From an uncultured Chthonomonas sp. (GTDB lineage: Bacteria; Armatimonadota; Chthonomonadetes; Chthonomonadales; Chthonomonadaceae), in contig CAIONQ010000170.1 in the NCBI GenBank assembly GCA_903859705.1, positions 1 through 64,000 on the forward strand: a DNA stretch of 64,000 nt, given 5' to 3'. Below, piece by piece: positions 34,140 to 42,985 of the stretch. Position 1 is the first letter of the stretch. Each line of letters opens with the position of its first letter. Below the pieces are notes generated by a model. That model did not search any database. It was given only the letters and a program-made list of their open reading frames with translations, and was not told the origin of the DNA. The position numbers and the translations under genes were made by a program.

Positions 34140-37100
34140 ATGTCGGATACGGTATCGGCAGATAACATGGCGTCTTCCGGACAGCCAGCCGATGTGCGTT
34201 TCGACCCCACGCTACTGAAGGGGTTCGTTACCGATTCGATTGCACATTGGAGCGCGGCGGTACCAGATAAACTGGCAATTGTTGCCCGTGGCGTAAAAAT
34301 TTCGTACCGGGAACTGCATCAACAAACCAACCAGATTGCGCGTGCACTGCAGAACCTGGGGATTGGCCCAGGCGTTAGAGCTTCTTTTGTGCTCACTCGC
34401 GGTCCACGTACAGTACTGCTGTTAATTGCGATTCTAAAAACTGGCGCAACATACGTACCTATCGATGCTTCGTCACCCCTAAATAGAATTCGTGATTGTA
34501 TCGAGGATGCCAACCCGGGAGTATTAATTGTTGAAGATGCTTCACAGTTTTCAGACGATATCGTTCCAAACTGTGCTGTTATTTCGCTCAATGATCTTTT
34601 TGCGCGGTCTACCGGCCTTGAGACCGATGACCTAACTAACGCTGCAGCGCTGTTAAAATCCGAAGCCCACGCCTACATAATATTTACATCTGGTTCAACT
34701 GGTAGACCGAAGGGTGTGCCAATATCTCACGCTGCGCTATCGAACTTCGTTGCTGGCAATCAAATAGAATGCATTCGAGTTCAGCACGATGACGTAGTTT
34801 TTCAGGGTTTCTCTCCCGCCTCAGATGGCCACCATGAAGAAATTTGGCCAACCTTTGCAGCGGGTGGAACTCTTGCGGTGGCAACTGCAAAAGAGGTCTA
34901 CTCTGGTATAGACCTGGGTGCGTTCTTAAACGATTTTCATGTTACGATTGTTTCGTGTGCACCAACCCTTCTCTCAATGCTAGAGGAGGATGTTCCTACT
35001 CTCAAGAGGATACTCTTTGGGGCAGAGAATTTGCCTGCCGCTCTGGTAAACCGGTGGTGGACAAAAAACCGCGAGGTGCTCAATACATATGGGCCAACAG
35101 AGGCCACCGTAGGAGCAACCTTCTCATTCAGTAAGCCAGGCGAGGCGATTACCATCGGCAAGCCGCTTCCTAATTACTTCTGCTATGTGTTGGATGAGCA
35201 GTTAAATGTGGTGCCAGAGGGTGCGGAAGGTGAGCTTTGTATCTCCGGTGTTGGCCTTTCTCCCGGGTATATGGGCCGAGATGACCTTACTGCTGAGAAG
35301 TTTCTCGATAACCCGCATGCAATAGCTGGCACATTTACGGATAAGTTGTATCGTACTGGCGACCGTGCACGCATTGATGCTAACGGCAACATTGTATGGC
35401 TCGGCCGAATCGATGGCCAGATTAAGATACGGGGACATCGAATTGAGCTCAGCGAGATAGAGAGCTGCCTTGCAGCATGCCCCGGTGTGCAATCTGGAGT
35501 AGTTTCGGTTCGAGATACTGAAGCCGGCGATAAAATGCTGGCTGCACTCATTGTTGTACGAGATCCTGAAGATTTCGATATAAGCGCAGTACTGATGCAG
35601 ATGCGAGATAATCTGCCTGCGCACATGATTCCTGCTGTCTTCGAGCACGTAGAGCGCATTCCGCGGCTACCATCTGGCAAAGTCGATCGCGCTGCGTGTC
35701 AACTACTGCGTGGTGCAATATTCAGAATTGAGCGGGAGATTGTTCCGGCCCAAACGGAAAATGAACAGCTTGTTATCGATACCTGGAAAGAGCTGTTTGG
35801 TATCGAAGAGATTTCAGCAACAGACGATTTCTTTCGCGATCTCGGCGGCTACTCGCTGCTTGCATCCCGCTTTATAAGCAAGATGCGCACGCATCGTGTC
35901 TTCGCGCGAGTGTCTGTATTGGAACTCTACGAGAATCCCAGCGTGCGCGGTTTTGCTGCAATGCTGGATAACCAGGTTGAGTCTGAGCACAAAATTCCGG
36001 ATTTTCACCCGGTTTCCCGCTCAACTTATATGGCTGCAAAGTTCTGGCAGGCAATCGGGATACTCATTCTCTTTGCAATCCAGGGTTTTTTCTGGTTGGG
36101 GCCAATTCTCGCCGCAATCTATCTGTCGGCAGAAATTGGCCATCACGACTATATCGCACTCATACTTGGGTTGGCGCTGCATGCCATCTCTGTACCGCTT
36201 CTACTTGGGCTTGTAATTGCACTTAAGTGGATAGTTGTGGGCAGAACAAAGCCCGGAAGCTATCCATTGTGGGGCAGTACCTATGTGCGCTGGTGGTTTG
36301 TTAACCGGCTAATTAGTATTGCTCCTGTAACTCATATTACAGGCACTCCGCTGGCATCTGTGTACTTACGTTGCCTTGGCGCGCGCGTTGGCAAAAATGT
36401 ACTCATCGAATCACTTGAGATAGACTGCCCGGATTTGTTGGACATTGGTAACGATTGCAGTCTGGAAAACTCATCCTGGATTCACGCGGCCGAAGTGGCA
36501 TATGGCCAGCTGCACCTCCGGTCAGTAAAAATCGAAGATGGATGCTCGATTGGTGTGCGGGCCGGGCTCTCTGGCGGTGCAACAATGCAGAGAGGTTCCA
36601 GCTTGCGTGACCTCACATGTATCCGTGCCGGGATCTCAGTGCCGGCAGGTGAAGAGTGGCAGGGGAGTATCGCCCGCAAGGCCGAAACACGCATGCTGCC
36701 GGAATATGATCCTGCCAAGCAGCCTTCGCAAGGCAAGCTATTAACCTATGCTTTGATACAAGTGTTTCTGGTTATTGTTTTGGCAATGTTGGAAGCTGTG
36801 CCATTTGTTTCAGTGGCATTTACACTTTACAACTCCAGCAAAGTTTTCCTCGCGTATTTGTGGGAGCCAGTTTATGCTATGGCTCTTGTATCGGCTGCTG
36901 CGGTTCAGGTGCTACTGGTAAAGTGGGCAATAATTGGGCGGTTGAAACCTGGCACTTACGACTATCCCGGGTTTACCTGGCTACGCAAATGGTTCTCTGA
37001 GAAGCATCTCGAGCTATGTAGCCCACTGATAGTGCCTCTGTACGATTCCCTTTTCACGCGCCCATGGTGTATTGCACTCGGAATGAAGTGCGGGCCGCGG

Positions 37101-38171
37101 TGCGAAATTGCGTTGCCGCGCAGGATGCCATATGATCTGGTTGAGATGGGGGCCGAGAGCTTCCTCGCCAGCGAAGTAAGCATTGGCCGGCCAATTCGGC
37201 GAAATGGAAAGATTTTTCTGGAACGTACCATCGTTGGAACGCGGGCTTTTCTTGGCAACGATTCAGTAGTGCCCCAGGGCTGCCACGTTCCAGATGAATT
37301 TCTGCTGGGTGTACTGTCAGTTTGCCCATCAAATGATCAAGTAAAGGCGTCTGAAAATGGCCATGATCAGGCCTGGCTTGGCTCACCAGCATTTCGGATG
37401 CCAAATCGCCAGGTAATGGATTCTTTTGATCCAACACAAACATATAAACCTACCACAAGCCTGTATTTACAGCGATTGATGCACGAAACGGCAAGAGTGG
37501 TACTGCCAGGTTTATGTCAGTTGGTTGTTGCATCTCTCCTGGTTGAAGGTTTCGTGCTGATCTGGAACGAGCACACGCTAACAGCCGCTGTGCTTGCAGT
37601 GCCGTTACTTTATCTGCTTGGTGCGTTTATGGGCGCCGGGATATGCTGGCTTTCGAAAAAGCTATTTATTGGTACATACAGACCAACCATACAACCGTTG
37701 TGGAGCCAGTTTGTATGGAAAACCGAGACACACTCGGCGATATTGCATGATTTTGGTGCTCCGCTATTCATCACTACCATTATCGGTACTCCCTATGTAA
37801 GCGCATTTATGAGGTTTTTGGGGTGTGCTGTTGGCGACCGGGCATTCATAAACTCTACGGACTGGACTGAGAGTGATCTCATTTCGATAGGTGAGGATGC
37901 TGCCATCAATGCTAACGCGCCGCTTCAGGCTCACCTGTTTGAAGATCGTGTTATGAAGGTTGGCCCCATCAAGGTAGGAGATCGCTGCAGCGTGGGAAAC
38001 TACTCTGTAATTCTGTGTGAGTCAGAACTGAAAAATGATGCCCATGTGGGGCACTTGTCGCTCGTTATGAAGGGTGAAACGATACCTTCACACACGTTCT
38101 GGGCGGGTTCACCTGCACAGGCATGCGATGATGTTGATCTTGTTCAGGAAACTTTTCCAACACAAGTCTGA
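34140..38171 (+). CDS. Pls/PosA-type single-module NRPS with membrane C-terminus
   Basis: A 1343-residue membrane synthetase. The adenylation domain (about 25-530) has FTSGSTGRPKGV, NTYGPTEATVGA, YRTGDRARI and GHRIELSEIE, plus the closing PRLPSGKVDR lysine. D229 in SPASDGHHEEIW aligns with the Asp that holds the alpha-amino group, so an amino acid is the likely substrate. A carrier domain follows with phosphopantetheine Ser S572 (DLGGYSLLASR). There is no condensation or thioesterase domain; instead residues 620-1343 alternate transmembrane helices with left-handed-helix-like (hexapeptide) segments, as in epsilon-poly-L-lysine synthetase and PosA relatives. Those make amino-acid homopolymers or short peptides. 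Single gene, no NRPS partner nearby. Confidence 0.9.
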   Translation: MSDTVSADNMASSGQPADVRFDPTLLKGFVTDSIAHWSAAVPDKLAIVARGVKISYRELHQQTNQIARALQNLGIGPGVRASFVLTRGPRTVLLLIAILKTGATYVPIDASSPLNRIRDCIEDANPGVLIVEDASQFSDDIVPNCAVISLNDLFARSTGLETDDLTNAAALLKSEAHAYIIFTSGSTGRPKGVPISHAALSNFVAGNQIECIRVQHDDVVFQGFSPASDGHHEEIWPTFAAGGTLAVATAKEVYSGIDLGAFLNDFHVTIVSCAPTLLSMLEEDVPTLKRILFGAENLPAALVNRWWTKNREVLNTYGPTEATVGATFSFSKPGEAITIGKPLPNYFCYVLDEQLNVVPEGAEGELCISGVGLSPGYMGRDDLTAEKFLDNPHAIAGTFTDKLYRTGDRARIDANGNIVWLGRIDGQIKIRGHRIELSEIESCLAACPGVQSGVVSVRDTEAGDKMLAALIVVRDPEDFDISAVLMQMRDNLPAHMIPAVFEHVERIPRLPSGKVDRAACQLLRGAIFRIEREIVPAQTENEQLVIDTWKELFGIEEISATDDFFRDLGGYSLLASRFISKMRTHRVFARVSVLELYENPSVRGFAAMLDNQVESEHKIPDFHPVSRSTYMAAKFWQAIGILILFAIQGFFWLGPILAAIYLSAEIGHHDYIALILGLALHAISVPLLLGLVIALKWIVVGRTKPGSYPLWGSTYVRWWFVNRLISIAPVTHITGTPLASVYLRCLGARVGKNVLIESLEIDCPDLLDIGNDCSLENSSWIHAAEVAYGQLHLRSVKIEDGCSIGVRAGLSGGATMQRGSSLRDLTCIRAGISVPAGEEWQGSIARKAETRMLPEYDPAKQPSQGKLLTYALIQVFLVIVLAMLEAVPFVSVAFTLYNSSKVFLAYLWEPVYAMALVSAAAVQVLLVKWAIIGRLKPGTYDYPGFTWLRKWFSEKHLELCSPLIVPLYDSLFTRPWCIALGMKCGPRCEIALPRRMPYDLVEMGAESFLASEVSIGRPIRRNGKIFLERTIVGTRAFLGNDSVVPQGCHVPDEFLLGVLSVCPSNDQVKASENGHDQAWLGSPAFRMPNRQVMDSFDPTQTYKPTTSLYLQRLMHETARVVLPGLCQLVVASLLVEGFVLIWNEHTLTAAVLAVPLLYLLGAFMGAGICWLSKKLFIGTYRPTIQPLWSQFVWKTETHSAILHDFGAPLFITTIIGTPYVSAFMRFLGCAVGDRAFINSTDWTESDLISIGEDAAINANAPLQAHLFEDRVMKVGPIKVGDRCSVGNYSVILCESELKNDAHVGHLSLVMKGETIPSHTFWAGSPAQACDDVDLVQETFPTQV

Positions 38172-38223
38172 CAAAATCTTCAGTAAAATCCCTGCAATTT
38201 CGTCATAATGGCCTCCGCGCGTC

Positions 38224-38252
38224 TTGCCTCTGGGACAAGCAGATGTTATAAT
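38224..38252 (+). promoter_or_regulatory. Sigma70-type promoter of the sugar ABC operon
   Basis: TTGCCT (38224-38229), exactly 17 bp, then TATAAT (38247-38252). Predicted start point near 38259 leaves a ~140-nt leader before the permease gene. Confidence 0.65.
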
Positions 38253-38398
38253 CACGGAGAACTGCGCATACGCATTGCTCTCTGTGTGGAATTGTCGAGA
38301 ACGTAATCAGATTACTGTACGCTGGTCGACAGAGCGCCGGGAAGACTTAGCGCATATGGCGGCAACTGTGTGTCTCTACGGTCCGTCGAAGCGAGCTC

Positions 38399-39280
38399 AT
38401 GCGATCCAAATTCTTACGTGAAAATTTAACCGGCTACGGCTTCATTGCCCCCTGGCTCATCGGGTTCCTGCTCTTTACGAGTTTCCCCTTTCTCTCCAGC
38501 ATCTATCTGTCTTTCACACGATACAACATCGTTACTCCTCCCGTTTGGGTGGGGGGGCAGAACTACAAGATGTTGCTACATGATGACCCGCAGTTCCATA
38601 CTGCACTTTGGGTTACGCTTCGCTTCGCCGCAGTGTCTGTTCCACTTGGAATAGTGTGTGGCGTAGCTCTGGCACTTCTGCTCAATCAGAACGTGCGCGG
38701 CCTCAGCATCTACCGCACCATCTTCTTTCTGCCTTCTATTGTGCCTACCGTTGCAACAGCAACTATCTTTTTGTGGTTGCTTAACCCTGAGATAGGCCTT
38801 GTGAACGGAATGTTGCACAAGATTGGGATTGAAGGTCCCGCATGGCTTTTGGATCCGAAATGGGCTCCGTGGAGCTTGATAATGATGTCGCTATGGGGTG
38901 TAGGCGGAAGCATGGTTATATACCTAGCTGGCCTTAAGGACATCCCTGCGTATCTCTATGAAGCAGCTCTGCTGGATGGTGCAAATCCTGTTCAGCGCCT
39001 TCGCCATGTGACTATCCCGATGCTGACGCCGGTTATCTTCTTTAACTTGATTATGGGAGTAATCGGTGCATTCCAGTACTTTACGGAAGCCTATGTGATG
39101 ACAAAGGGTGGGCCAGAGGACTCCACGCTTTATTATGCCCTGTATCTCTTCCAAAGAGCCTGGCGTTACCTGGACATGGGATATGCCAGTGCACTTGCCT
39201 GGGTTTTGTTCGCAGTAATCATGACTATTAATATCGTTCTCTTCCGGTCTCAGAAGAAGTGGGTGCACTATGGCAGCTGA
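38399..39280 (+). CDS. Sugar ABC transporter permease, MalF/UgpA type
   Basis: A 293-residue inner-membrane permease with six predicted helices. The ATPase-coupling EAA loop is visible as YEAALLDGANPVQRLRHVTIPML. The N-terminus (GFIAPWLIGFLLF) is typical of the first permease of CUT1 carbohydrate importers. It overlaps the next gene by 11 bases. Preceded by a good promoter but only a weak ribosome binding site. With its two neighbours it forms an importer for oligosaccharides, fitting the many exported glycosidases in the window. Confidence 0.93.
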   Translation: MRSKFLRENLTGYGFIAPWLIGFLLFTSFPFLSSIYLSFTRYNIVTPPVWVGGQNYKMLLHDDPQFHTALWVTLRFAAVSVPLGIVCGVALALLLNQNVRGLSIYRTIFFLPSIVPTVATATIFLWLLNPEIGLVNGMLHKIGIEGPAWLLDPKWAPWSLIMMSLWGVGGSMVIYLAGLKDIPAYLYEAALLDGANPVQRLRHVTIPMLTPVIFFNLIMGVIGAFQYFTEAYVMTKGGPEDSTLYYALYLFQRAWRYLDMGYASALAWVLFAVIMTINIVLFRSQKKWVHYGS

Positions 39281-40628
39281 CGGATTCGACCCCGGACGAA
39301 GGAAAGCAATAAGAACGGTGGTTGGGGCGGCCGCTTCTGTTGCTGCCGCTGGCTTTGTGCTTCAGCCCACAAGTTTCTTTTTTCATACCAAAAGGCGTAA
39401 AGTGCGCTTCTGGCACGAATTGGGCGGCATCTGGATGGAGCCTATGATGGCCACTCTGGAGGCGTTCAATCGCAGCCAGGATACTTATGAGATGGAACCA
39501 CTGCTGATGTCCGATACGGAGGCAGACAGTAAGCTGATGCTTTCGACTGTCGGCGGTGACCCACCTGATGTCGTGCTTGTATGGTCGCAGATCACCAGCG
39601 TTTGGGCACAGAGTGGCCTGATTCAGCCTCTGGACCCGTTTATGTCAACTGATGAGATGCGCAGGCTCAAAGAGACTGCGTATCCGGTTATTCGCAAGAG
39701 TGGGTGGTACAACGGGCATCTTTATGGGATTGTAGAAGGTTTCGACCTGTGGGTCTGCTATTATAGGCCAGATCACTTCCGAGAGGCCGGCCTTAATCCT
39801 GATCACTTCCCTGAGACTCTGGAAGACTTGCTGGATGTGGCGGAGAAGCTACATAAAGTGGAAAAAGGTGGAGATATATCCCGCCTTGGCTTCCTGCCCA
39901 AAGATTTCCAGACAGTAGCACCTCTGTTTGGCGGTGGATTCTTTGACGAAAAAACCGGAAAGCTAACGTTGAACACGCCTGAAAACTTAAAGGCGTTGCA
40001 CTTTCTTGCAGATACGCGCAAGCGATTCGGATTTGACAAGGTCGTAAAGTTTGAATCAGGGCTGGCAAGTGACGACGGCGCATCCTGGTCGTTCATGCAC
40101 GATAAGTATTCGATTATCGCGGATGGTGAATGGCGCGTGGAGCAGCTACATAGATATGCACCTCAGATTGAATACCGGACGGCAACCGTTCCGCCCCCGC
40201 GTGGTGGCAAACCCAAGGCAAGCTTCTCTATGACGAACTTTCTCGTGATGCCAAAGGGAGCTCGAGAGCCGAAGGGTGGCTGGGAGTTTATCCGGTTCTG
40301 GAGCGGTATTCACGATCCGATTCGCGCAGCAGAGTTTTATCCTATATTCGGTTGGATGCCTCTGTCGCCACTCACTGCGGAAGCACCTGTTTACCAGAAG
40401 TGGCTGAAAGAAGTGCCGCAGTATAGAACATTCCTTGATGTTGCGGCTAGCGACAATATTTGCATCACGCCTCCCGTTCCTTACCAGACCTACCTTATGG
40501 ACCAGGTTCAGAAAACAAACGATTACGTAACGCGCGGTACCAAAACTCCCGAAGACGCAATCGTGTGGCTGGAAACGGAAGTAGCGCACGAACTAAAGCG
40601 CAGAAAGGACCTGGGCTATGTCGACTGA
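39270..40628 (+). CDS. Extracellular solute-binding protein of the sugar ABC transporter, Tat-type export
   Basis: A 452-residue family 1 solute-binding protein that captures the sugar outside the membrane. The N-terminus carries a twin-arginine-like signal (GRRKAIRTVVG then a hydrophobic run) and no lipobox Cys, so it may stay membrane-anchored or be released. Fold marks include VRFWHELGGIW, GGDPPDVVLVW, YGIVEGFDLWVCYYRPDHF and the late PVPYQTYLMDQ. It sits between the two permease genes, overlapping each by 11 bases, which is an unusual order. Confidence 0.9.
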   Translation: MAADGFDPGRRKAIRTVVGAAASVAAAGFVLQPTSFFFHTKRRKVRFWHELGGIWMEPMMATLEAFNRSQDTYEMEPLLMSDTEADSKLMLSTVGGDPPDVVLVWSQITSVWAQSGLIQPLDPFMSTDEMRRLKETAYPVIRKSGWYNGHLYGIVEGFDLWVCYYRPDHFREAGLNPDHFPETLEDLLDVAEKLHKVEKGGDISRLGFLPKDFQTVAPLFGGGFFDEKTGKLTLNTPENLKALHFLADTRKRFGFDKVVKFESGLASDDGASWSFMHDKYSIIADGEWRVEQLHRYAPQIEYRTATVPPPRGGKPKASFSMTNFLVMPKGAREPKGGWEFIRFWSGIHDPIRAAEFYPIFGWMPLSPLTAEAPVYQKWLKEVPQYRTFLDVAASDNICITPPVPYQTYLMDQVQKTNDYVTRGTKTPEDAIVWLETEVAHELKRRKDLGYVD

Positions 40629-41472
40629 TAACCGGTCCAGGCTGCCAAAGCTGTTTACGCACATCGCTCTTATCCTGCTCGCTGTGCCCGCCCTGTTGCC
40701 GCTTATATGGATGGTAGCAACGTCACTTAAGGCGGATACTCAGATCTTCGGATCTGAAACTGCGGGCGTAACTATGAAAACCATTGTTCCACACCCATTT
40801 GTGTGGAAGAACTACCCTGAGGCTTTGCACGCCATCCCAATGGTAATGTACCTTCGGAATACGCTTAAGCTGTGCCTGTTTAATGTTGTGGGTGCTGTTC
40901 TATCCAGCGCAATGGTTGCTTATGGATTTGCGAGGTTGGAGTTCAAGGGCAAGGATGTCCTGTTTATGGTCATGATTGCGACTATGGCTTTGCCGGCCCA
41001 GGTAACAATGATCCCCGTTTTCGTGGTGTTTCGCTGGCTTGGTTGGTATGGAACCTACCTTCCGCTCACCGTGCCGGCATTTTTTGGTAATCCATTCTTC
41101 ATTTTTCTATTAACCCAGTTTTACAAAACCTTGCCCGGGGACTTGAGCGAAGCCGCACGCATGGATGGTGCCAATGAATGGACAATCTTTGCACGTGTAA
41201 TGCTGCCGCTTGCCAGGCCAGCGCTAACAACATGTGCTCTCTTTCAATTTTTGTGGGTGTGGAATGACTTTTTTGGACCATTGTTGTACATAAATGACGT
41301 CCACAAGTACACACTTGCGTATGGATTACAGCAGTTTCTGTCAAATCATGGGGCAGAATGGTCCCGACTTATGGCAGCATCAACCCTGTTCATAATGCCA
41401 ATTCTCATTCTGTTCTTCTTTGCGCAACGTAGTTTCATCGAGGGAATTGCAACAACTGGCGGTAAAAACTGA
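40618..41472 (+). CDS. Sugar ABC transporter permease, MalG/UgpE type
   Basis: A 284-residue partner permease with six helices and the EAA loop LSEAARMDGANEWTIFARVMLPLARP. The N-terminus (LLPLIWMVATSLK) and the ending FIEGIATTGGKN are classical for the second CUT1 permease. Translation is probably coupled to the binding protein by the 11-base overlap. No ATPase gene lies in the window, so the importer presumably uses a shared MsmK/UgpC-type ATPase encoded elsewhere. Confidence 0.93.
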   Translation: MSTDNRSRLPKLFTHIALILLAVPALLPLIWMVATSLKADTQIFGSETAGVTMKTIVPHPFVWKNYPEALHAIPMVMYLRNTLKLCLFNVVGAVLSSAMVAYGFARLEFKGKDVLFMVMIATMALPAQVTMIPVFVVFRWLGWYGTYLPLTVPAFFGNPFFIFLLTQFYKTLPGDLSEAARMDGANEWTIFARVMLPLARPALTTCALFQFLWVWNDFFGPLLYINDVHKYTLAYGLQQFLSNHGAEWSRLMAASTLFIMPILILFFFAQRSFIEGIATTGGKN

Positions 41473-41626
41473 AAGTTGACAAAAAACGGCGATGAATCTT
41501 CTGCGCATCGGCAGGATTTGATCCGAAATCATTGTAATATGACAGTACGCTTCGCAGTTGTTCAAAAGATCGAACATCACTCCGACTGTGAACCGTGCAG
41601 CAGAACCTAATAAGGAGAAGGCTTAT

Positions 41627-42451
41627 ATGCTACGCCGTAAAGATCAGGGTTTTACACTGATCGAATTACTCGTGGTTATCGCGATTATCGCGATCCTCGC
41701 AGCAATTCTTTTCCCGGTGTTCGCACAGGCTCGTGAAAAGGCCCGTGCGATTTCCTGCTTGTCTAATGTCAAGCAGATGGGCACCGCTTCGATGATGTAT
41801 GCTCAGGACTACGATGAGTCTCTGGTATTCGCAGGCAACCGCTTCGCTCACCAGAACGACTCGTGCTTCAACGGCAACTCCAACTACAACGCCAACAACC
41901 GCGCATGGGTTGATTGGGAAATTCCGCTTCTTGCTTATACCAAGAACTCGCAGATTTTCATCTGCCCGGACAAGCGCGAATTCGGTTGCTTTGGCTACGC
42001 GATGAACGTGGACTCGTCTAACGACGACTTCCCGGGTTCGCCCAGCCCGCCCGGAGCATGGGGCAGCGCAACCTCTACCGGTGGCGCAGTAGTTGGCCCG
42101 GTTACCCTGGCCGCTGTTGTTGCTCCCGCAGAGTGCCTGTTCATCTATGACTCGCACGACGAGCAGCTCGAGAATCTGTTCTCCCCGAGCATCGTTGGTG
42201 ACAACGTTCCTGACACAGAAGCATGGGAAACCATGGACTCCTGGCTGCAGGCACTTAAGGCCGGTCTGACCAACGAAACCACCTTGATCAACAACTTCAA
42301 GGCTGGCCCGTGGCGCCACTCCGGAATGCTGAACATTTGCTGGCTTGATGGCCATGCAAAGGCTAAGAAGTTCAGCTCCCTTGAGCAGAAGAACCTCGAT
42401 ATTGAGAATATCAACTACACGATCTCTACCGACCCGCTGTGGCCTGAGTGA
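41627..42451 (+). CDS. Prepilin-like protein with H-X9-DG ending (DUF1559 type)
   Basis: A 274-residue type IV pilin-like protein. The class III signal is [19 protein letters not shown], cleaved after Gly and before Phe by a prepilin peptidase, with Glu at mature position 5. [16 protein letters not shown] follows, then a globular domain with four or more Cys, and near the end [14 protein letters not shown], the H-X9-DG signature. Such genes are strongly amplified in Armatimonadota and Planctomycetes; their role in pili or secretion is unclear. ATG 41627 is chosen for AAGGAGAAGG upstream; the longer frame to 41558 is not supported. Confidence 0.95.
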   Translation: MLRRKDQGFTLIELLVVIAIIAILAAILFPVFAQAREKARAISCLSNVKQMGTASMMYAQDYDESLVFAGNRFAHQNDSCFNGNSNYNANNRAWVDWEIPLLAYTKNSQIFICPDKREFGCFGYAMNVDSSNDDFPGSPSPPGAWGSATSTGGAVVGPVTLAAVVAPAECLFIYDSHDEQLENLFSPSIVGDNVPDTEAWETMDSWLQALKAGLTNETTLINNFKAGPWRHSGMLNICWLDGHAKAKKFSSLEQKNLDIENINYTISTDPLWPE

Positions 42452-42472
42452 TTTCGTAGAGGAAAGTAAGTC

Positions 42473-42835
42473 ATGGCTTCCGATAAACTTGACAAGCTCA
42501 AGGGCAAAGACGCTCCGCCGATCTTGACGATCATTGCCGTGGTTATTCTCGTTCTCATCCTCGGAGCAGGCGGGTTCTACGCTTTCAATGGCGGGTGGAA
42601 AACTGCAGGTCAGCAGGACGATGATTATAAACATAATCTCCTTCCGCTAATGGCAGCGAAAAAGGGCGACAAGGGTCCCCTCGAAGAAGAGAATAAGTTG
42701 CGCAAAGCGAAGGGTCAGCCCCTGCTCGAGCTGCCCGCCGATAAGGAAAAAACTGCCGGCGACGCGGCACAGAGCCTTGGCGAGCTTCAGAAGAAGCTTG
42801 GCGCTGGGCAATCCAGTGCTCCGGCCGGACAGTAA
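42473..42835 (+). CDS. Small membrane protein downstream of the prepilin-like gene
   Basis: A 120-residue protein with a short basic cytoplasmic start, one transmembrane helix (ILTIIAVVILVLILGAGGFYAF) and a charged, Lys/Glu/Gly-rich periplasmic tail. It has no recognised domain. AGAGGAAAG precedes the ATG and only 21 bases separate it from the pilin-like gene, so the two are very probably co-transcribed. The terminator after it ends the unit. A role as an assembly or membrane partner of the pilin-like protein is inference. Confidence 0.75.
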   Translation: MASDKLDKLKGKDAPPILTIIAVVILVLILGAGGFYAFNGGWKTAGQQDDDYKHNLLPLMAAKKGDKGPLEEENKLRKAKGQPLLELPADKEKTAGDAAQSLGELQKKLGAGQSSAPAGQ

Positions 42836-42860
42836 TATCGGTCGGTATTAGCCTCGAATT

Positions 42861-42905
42861 GCGGGCTCCGTTTCCTCAGGGAGGCGGGGCCCGCAGTTTT
42901 TGTTT
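42861..42905 (+). terminator. Rho-independent terminator of the pilin unit
   Basis: A G/C-rich stem, GCGGGCTCCGTTTCC with GGGAGGCGGGGCCCGC (one bulge), ends at 42894 and is followed by AGTTTTTG. Confidence 0.9.
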
Positions 42906-42985
42906 GGTTCGTCGACGTTTATGCTCAACAATTGCGGATATTAATGCCGCGAAACAGTCGTTAGGAACAGGGGATAAGGGCGAGC

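Noticed and set aside
41476-41520. TTGACA upstream of the pilin-like gene as a promoter
   Set aside because: No acceptable -10 hexamer lies 16-18 bases downstream.
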